Source of the DNA: CAVUPF01 sp963803755
GTDB taxonomy: Bacteria > Actinomycetota > Thermoleophilia > Solirubrobacterales > 70-9
Length of the DNA: 64,000 nucleotides
Reading direction: 5' to 3'
NCBI GenBank assembly: GCA_963803755.1
Contig: CAWDNP010000012.1
Location: 124,001-188,000 of the forward strand
Part shown: positions 61,946-64,000 of the stretch, piece after piece
Layout: the number at the start of each line of letters is the position of its first letter
How positions within the stretch are numbered: position 1 is the first letter of the stretch
Notes under the pieces: model-generated
What the model was told of the DNA's origin: nothing
The model's input: the letters and a program-made list of their open reading frames with translations, nothing else
Database searches by the model: none
Translations under genes and position numbers: made by a program

Positions 61946-62247
61946 GCGGGGCAGACCCCTCGACGCTCAGGGTCTCATGTAGTAATTCGTCGGCCACCGC
62001 GAACTCCGTGTCCAGGGGGTCTTGGGGACTACCAGGGCCGATCGCTCCTGAGGCCACAGGCAGCGTCCGGCGGTTTCTCGGCCACGCCACGACCTGACGC
62101 CGGGTCCGGTGGAAGACCGCGTGGATAAGCCACTTGGGGGGACGCCGCTCGGAATGCAGGGTGTCGAGGTTATGAGTCTAGACCTAGGACCGCAGCGGCA
62201 AAGCCCCTGCACGGGCGTCCAATCGCTCTGCTAGCGTCGCAACCCGG
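61946..62247. other. Intergenic stretch without a recognised gene
   Basis: About 300 bases between the small ORF and the lipoprotein. Both strands were read. The minus-strand frames are open but show no protein family, conserved motif or plausible start context. A TAGCGT near the 3' end (62232-62237) is the promoter of the next gene. No hairpin terminator, repeat or tRNA-derived sequence is convincing. Confidence 0.4.
62232..62237 (+). promoter_or_regulatory. -10 hexamer TAGCGT for lipoprotein gene
   Basis: TAGCGT ends 10 nt before ATG 62248. Confidence 0.45.
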
Positions 62248-62946
62248 ATGAGTCCACGAAACTCCCTGCTCGTGCTGGCCCTTGCCGCTCTGGCTATCGC
62301 CGGTTGCGGTGGGGGAGGAGGCGGATCGACTGCATCTACCACCACGTCGACGACGCCGACTCCCGTCGCGCTCAGCAAGGCCGAATACATCAAACAGGGC
62401 GACGCGATCTGCGCCGAGGTGAATGCGGCAGTCGGCTCAGTCGGTTCCTCGTCGAGCTCTGGTTCAACCAGCAAGGTCAGCCAGGTCGACCAGGTGGCGG
62501 ACATCTACACCGGCATGCTCAACAGCCTCAAGGGATTGGGAACGCCTGAAGGCGGCGGTAACTCCGAATTCATCTCTGCCGCTGAAGCTCTCTCAAAGGT
62601 GGAGGGCGAAGCCAAACTCGCCGATGAGCGCAGCGACAGTAGCGCCCTCGGCGCGGCTGAGACAAGTGCCACCTCGGCACTCACCTCCTTCCAGGGGGCG
62701 GCGCAGTCCTATGGCTTCAAGAATTGCAGCGAAGGGCCGAAGGCGCCTTCGGCATCATCCGGCTCGACGACCACTCAGTCCTCGTCAAGTGCGCCCGAAA
62801 CGACGAACGCGCCCGAAGCGGCTCCAGAAGCCGAACCGGCCCCAAGCGCCGGCGGGGCAGGCGAAACCGGGGGAGCGACAGGAGGGGCGACCGGCGGCGG
62901 CTCGTCCAGCGGCGGCACCGGGTCCGGCGGCATCGGCCCCGGATAG
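62248..62946 (+). CDS. Ser/Thr/Gly-rich lipoprotein with helical domain
   Basis: 232 residues. A signal peptide with lipobox AIAGCGG is followed by a low-complexity Ser/Thr linker. A helical domain of about 130 residues comes next (ALSKAEYIKQGDAICAEVNAAV to AQSYGFKNC) with two cysteines, one at each end, that may pair. The C-terminal 65 residues are low-complexity Ser/Ala/Pro/Gly. Similar proteins with the Y-x-x-x-x-x-x-IC motif occur in actinobacteria; the function is unknown. Confidence 0.75.
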   Translation: MSPRNSLLVLALAALAIAGCGGGGGGSTASTTTSTTPTPVALSKAEYIKQGDAICAEVNAAVGSVGSSSSSGSTSKVSQVDQVADIYTGMLNSLKGLGTPEGGGNSEFISAAEALSKVEGEAKLADERSDSSALGAAETSATSALTSFQGAAQSYGFKNCSEGPKAPSASSGSTTTQSSSSAPETTNAPEAAPEAEPAPSAGGAGETGGATGGATGGGSSSGGTGSGGIGPG

Positions 62947-62981
62947 CTCAGCTACTCCGCTTCGCGTTCACGCTAAACGGT

Positions 62982-64000
62982 CTATGCGGCTGAGGACTCC
63001 GCCCAGGCGCCGTAGAGGCGCGAGTAGGGCCCACCCGCTTTGATCAGCTCGTCGTGGGTGCCCTGCTCGGCGATCCTGCCGCCTTGCAGGACGACGATCT
63101 TGCCGGCGCGGCGGATTGTCGAGAGGCGGTGGGCTATGACGATCGCCGTACGGCCAGCCAGCAGCCGCTCGAGGCCGCGCTCGATTGTCTTCTCGGTCCG
63201 CACGTCGACGTTGGAGGTGGCCTCGTCGAGGATCAGGATGCGCGGCTCGGCCAGCAGTGCCCGGGCAAAGGCGATCAGTTGCCGCTGCCCCGCCGAGAGC
63301 TGGATGCCGCGCTCGCCGACCTGGGTTTCGATGCCGTCCGGAAGGGCGGCGACGAACTCGCTAGCCCCGACCGTGCGGATCGCCTCCTCGATTTCCTCTT
63401 GGCTCGCCTCCGGACGTCCGAAGGCGAGGTTCTCCCGCACGCTGCCGGAGAAGAGAAACCCCTCCTGAGGGACGATCCCAAGCTGGCGACGCAGCGCCAG
63501 CTGCTGGACGCCGCGGAGGTCGTGGCGGTCGACCAGCACCCGGCCTTCCTGCGGGTCGTAAAAGCGCGCCACCAGCTTCGCAAAGGTCGACTTGCCGGCT
63601 CCGGTCGCTCCGACCAGGGCGAGAGTTTGGCCGGGCGGTACGTACAGGTCTACTTCCCGCAGCGCCCACTCGACCTGCTCGCCACGCTCCTCCCGCTCCA
63701 GCGCGTCATCGGCGTAGGCGAAGGAGACTCCTTCCATCTTGATCTCGCCGCGCAGCGTCCCGGGGTCGATCGCGCCCGGCGCGTCGACCATGTCGGGCTC
63801 GGTCTCGAGCAGGTCGAAGACCTTGTCCAGTGCCGCCATCCCCTGCTGGTAGGTCGTGTAAAGCTGGGAGAGTTCCTGAATCGGTTCGAAGAATGTCGCC
63901 AGGTAGCCGACGAAGGAGACGACCACGCCGATCTGGATCGCGCCGTCGATCGCCTGGCTGCCGCCGTAGAGCAGGATTACCGCGGTGCCGACCGCGGCGA
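62982..64000 (-). CDS. ABC exporter (permease-ATPase fusion), C-terminal part
   Basis: The gene runs off the right edge, so only the last transmembrane helices and the ATPase domain are present (about 339 residues). The last helix pair (AVILLYGGSQ, VVVSFVGYLATFFEPIQELSQ) is followed by the nucleotide-binding domain: Walker A VGATGAGKST, Q-loop GIVPQEGFLFSGSV, signature QLSAGQRQ (LSAGQ variant), Walker B ILILDEATS and the switch His in IAHRLSTI. This is the MdlB/MsbA-like type that exports lipids or drugs. A second half-transporter may lie outside. Confidence 0.95.
   Translation of the reverse strand, partial: AAVGTAVILLYGGSQAIDGAIQIGVVVSFVGYLATFFEPIQELSQLYTTYQQGMAALDKVFDLLETEPDMVDAPGAIDPGTLRGEIKMEGVSFAYADDALEREERGEQVEWALREVDLYVPPGQTLALVGATGAGKSTFAKLVARFYDPQEGRVLVDRHDLRGVQQLALRRQLGIVPQEGFLFSGSVRENLAFGRPEASQEEIEEAIRTVGASEFVAALPDGIETQVGERGIQLSAGQRQLIAFARALLAEPRILILDEATSNVDVRTEKTIERGLERLLAGRTAIVIAHRLSTIRRAGKIVVLQGGRIAEQGTHDELIKAGGPYSRLYGAWAESSAA

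Noticed and set aside
61967..62212. Minus-strand open frames in the gap after tRNA-Gln
   Set aside because: Composition resembles random high-GC translation, there is no start context, and the frames overlap one another; not enough to call a gene.
61690..62300. tRNA-Gln as attachment site of an integrated element
   Set aside because: No repeat of the tRNA 3' end, integrase gene or foreign-looking composition was found within the window.

Overview
This is a compact, very GC-rich (roughly two-thirds G+C by eye) bacterial chromosome segment made almost entirely of housekeeping genes. Short overlaps, frequent GTG/TTG starts, the family content (Rex, K+-independent H+-pyrophosphatase, HisIE fusion, actinobacterial-type Lys125 phosphofructokinase, Solirubrobacterales-like mini binding lipoprotein) and the gene order suggest an actinobacterium, most likely class Thermoleophilia; that placement is inference. 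I see no insertion sequence, prophage, CRISPR array, rRNA or plasmid function; the only RNA gene recognised is tRNA-Gln(CUG).

Layout. 1-6.7 kb: end of leuS, a cupin, holA, rpsT (minus), murJ and a large GT-C-like membrane protein. 6.9-15.8 kb: lepA, two MaoC-fold dehydratases, hrcA-dnaJ-prmA (HrcA short, DnaJ without zinc finger), a four-helix membrane protein, murI, yqeY, phoH, ybeY, era. 15.8-24.5 kb: hisIE followed by the whole tryptophan pathway trpE-G-D-C-[htrA]-F-B-A, with a HtrA serine protease inserted under its own promoter, then a 48-residue membrane ORF. 24.5-34.7 kb: a predicted PPi-type pfkA, a mini binding lipoprotein, an epimerase and malic enzyme (minus), a small unknown protein, polA, a YdcZ-type transporter, a geranylgeranyl-reductase-like flavoprotein (minus) and rpsA. 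34.7-49 kb: coaE, a lytic transglycosylase, an MFS exporter with an anchored partner, two small minus-strand genes, uvrB, uvrA, a ROK kinase, a hexapeptide acyltransferase, panC-panD-panB (minus), fmdB, udg, tsaE and a repeat-containing lipoprotein. 49-64 kb: a small secreted protein, tsaB-rimI-tsaD, a glutaredoxin-like protein, rex, a GCS2-type ligase, hppA, an FMN hydroxyacid oxidase, an APC permease with a UspA tail, two TrkA/RCK proteins, a ferredoxin reductase-like flavoprotein, tRNA-Gln, a lipoprotein and part of an ABC exporter.

Two genome-wide habits stand out. First, about twenty genes carry a TANNNT hexamer only 6-10 nt upstream of the start codon, usually with no Shine-Dalgarno, which implies leaderless mRNAs; in several the TAG of this hexamer is the stop codon of the preceding gene. 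Second, neighbouring genes are joined by 4-nt overlaps of the form NTGA, including three cases where the only start that preserves the expected N-terminus is CTG.

Nine conserved genes (era, a small unknown gene, polA, ydcZ-like, uvrA, panB, udg, APC-UspA, the second trkA) are each broken by one single-base shift, mostly in or beside short homopolymers, with both halves intact. I read these as sequence or assembly errors, and each is annotated as one gene.
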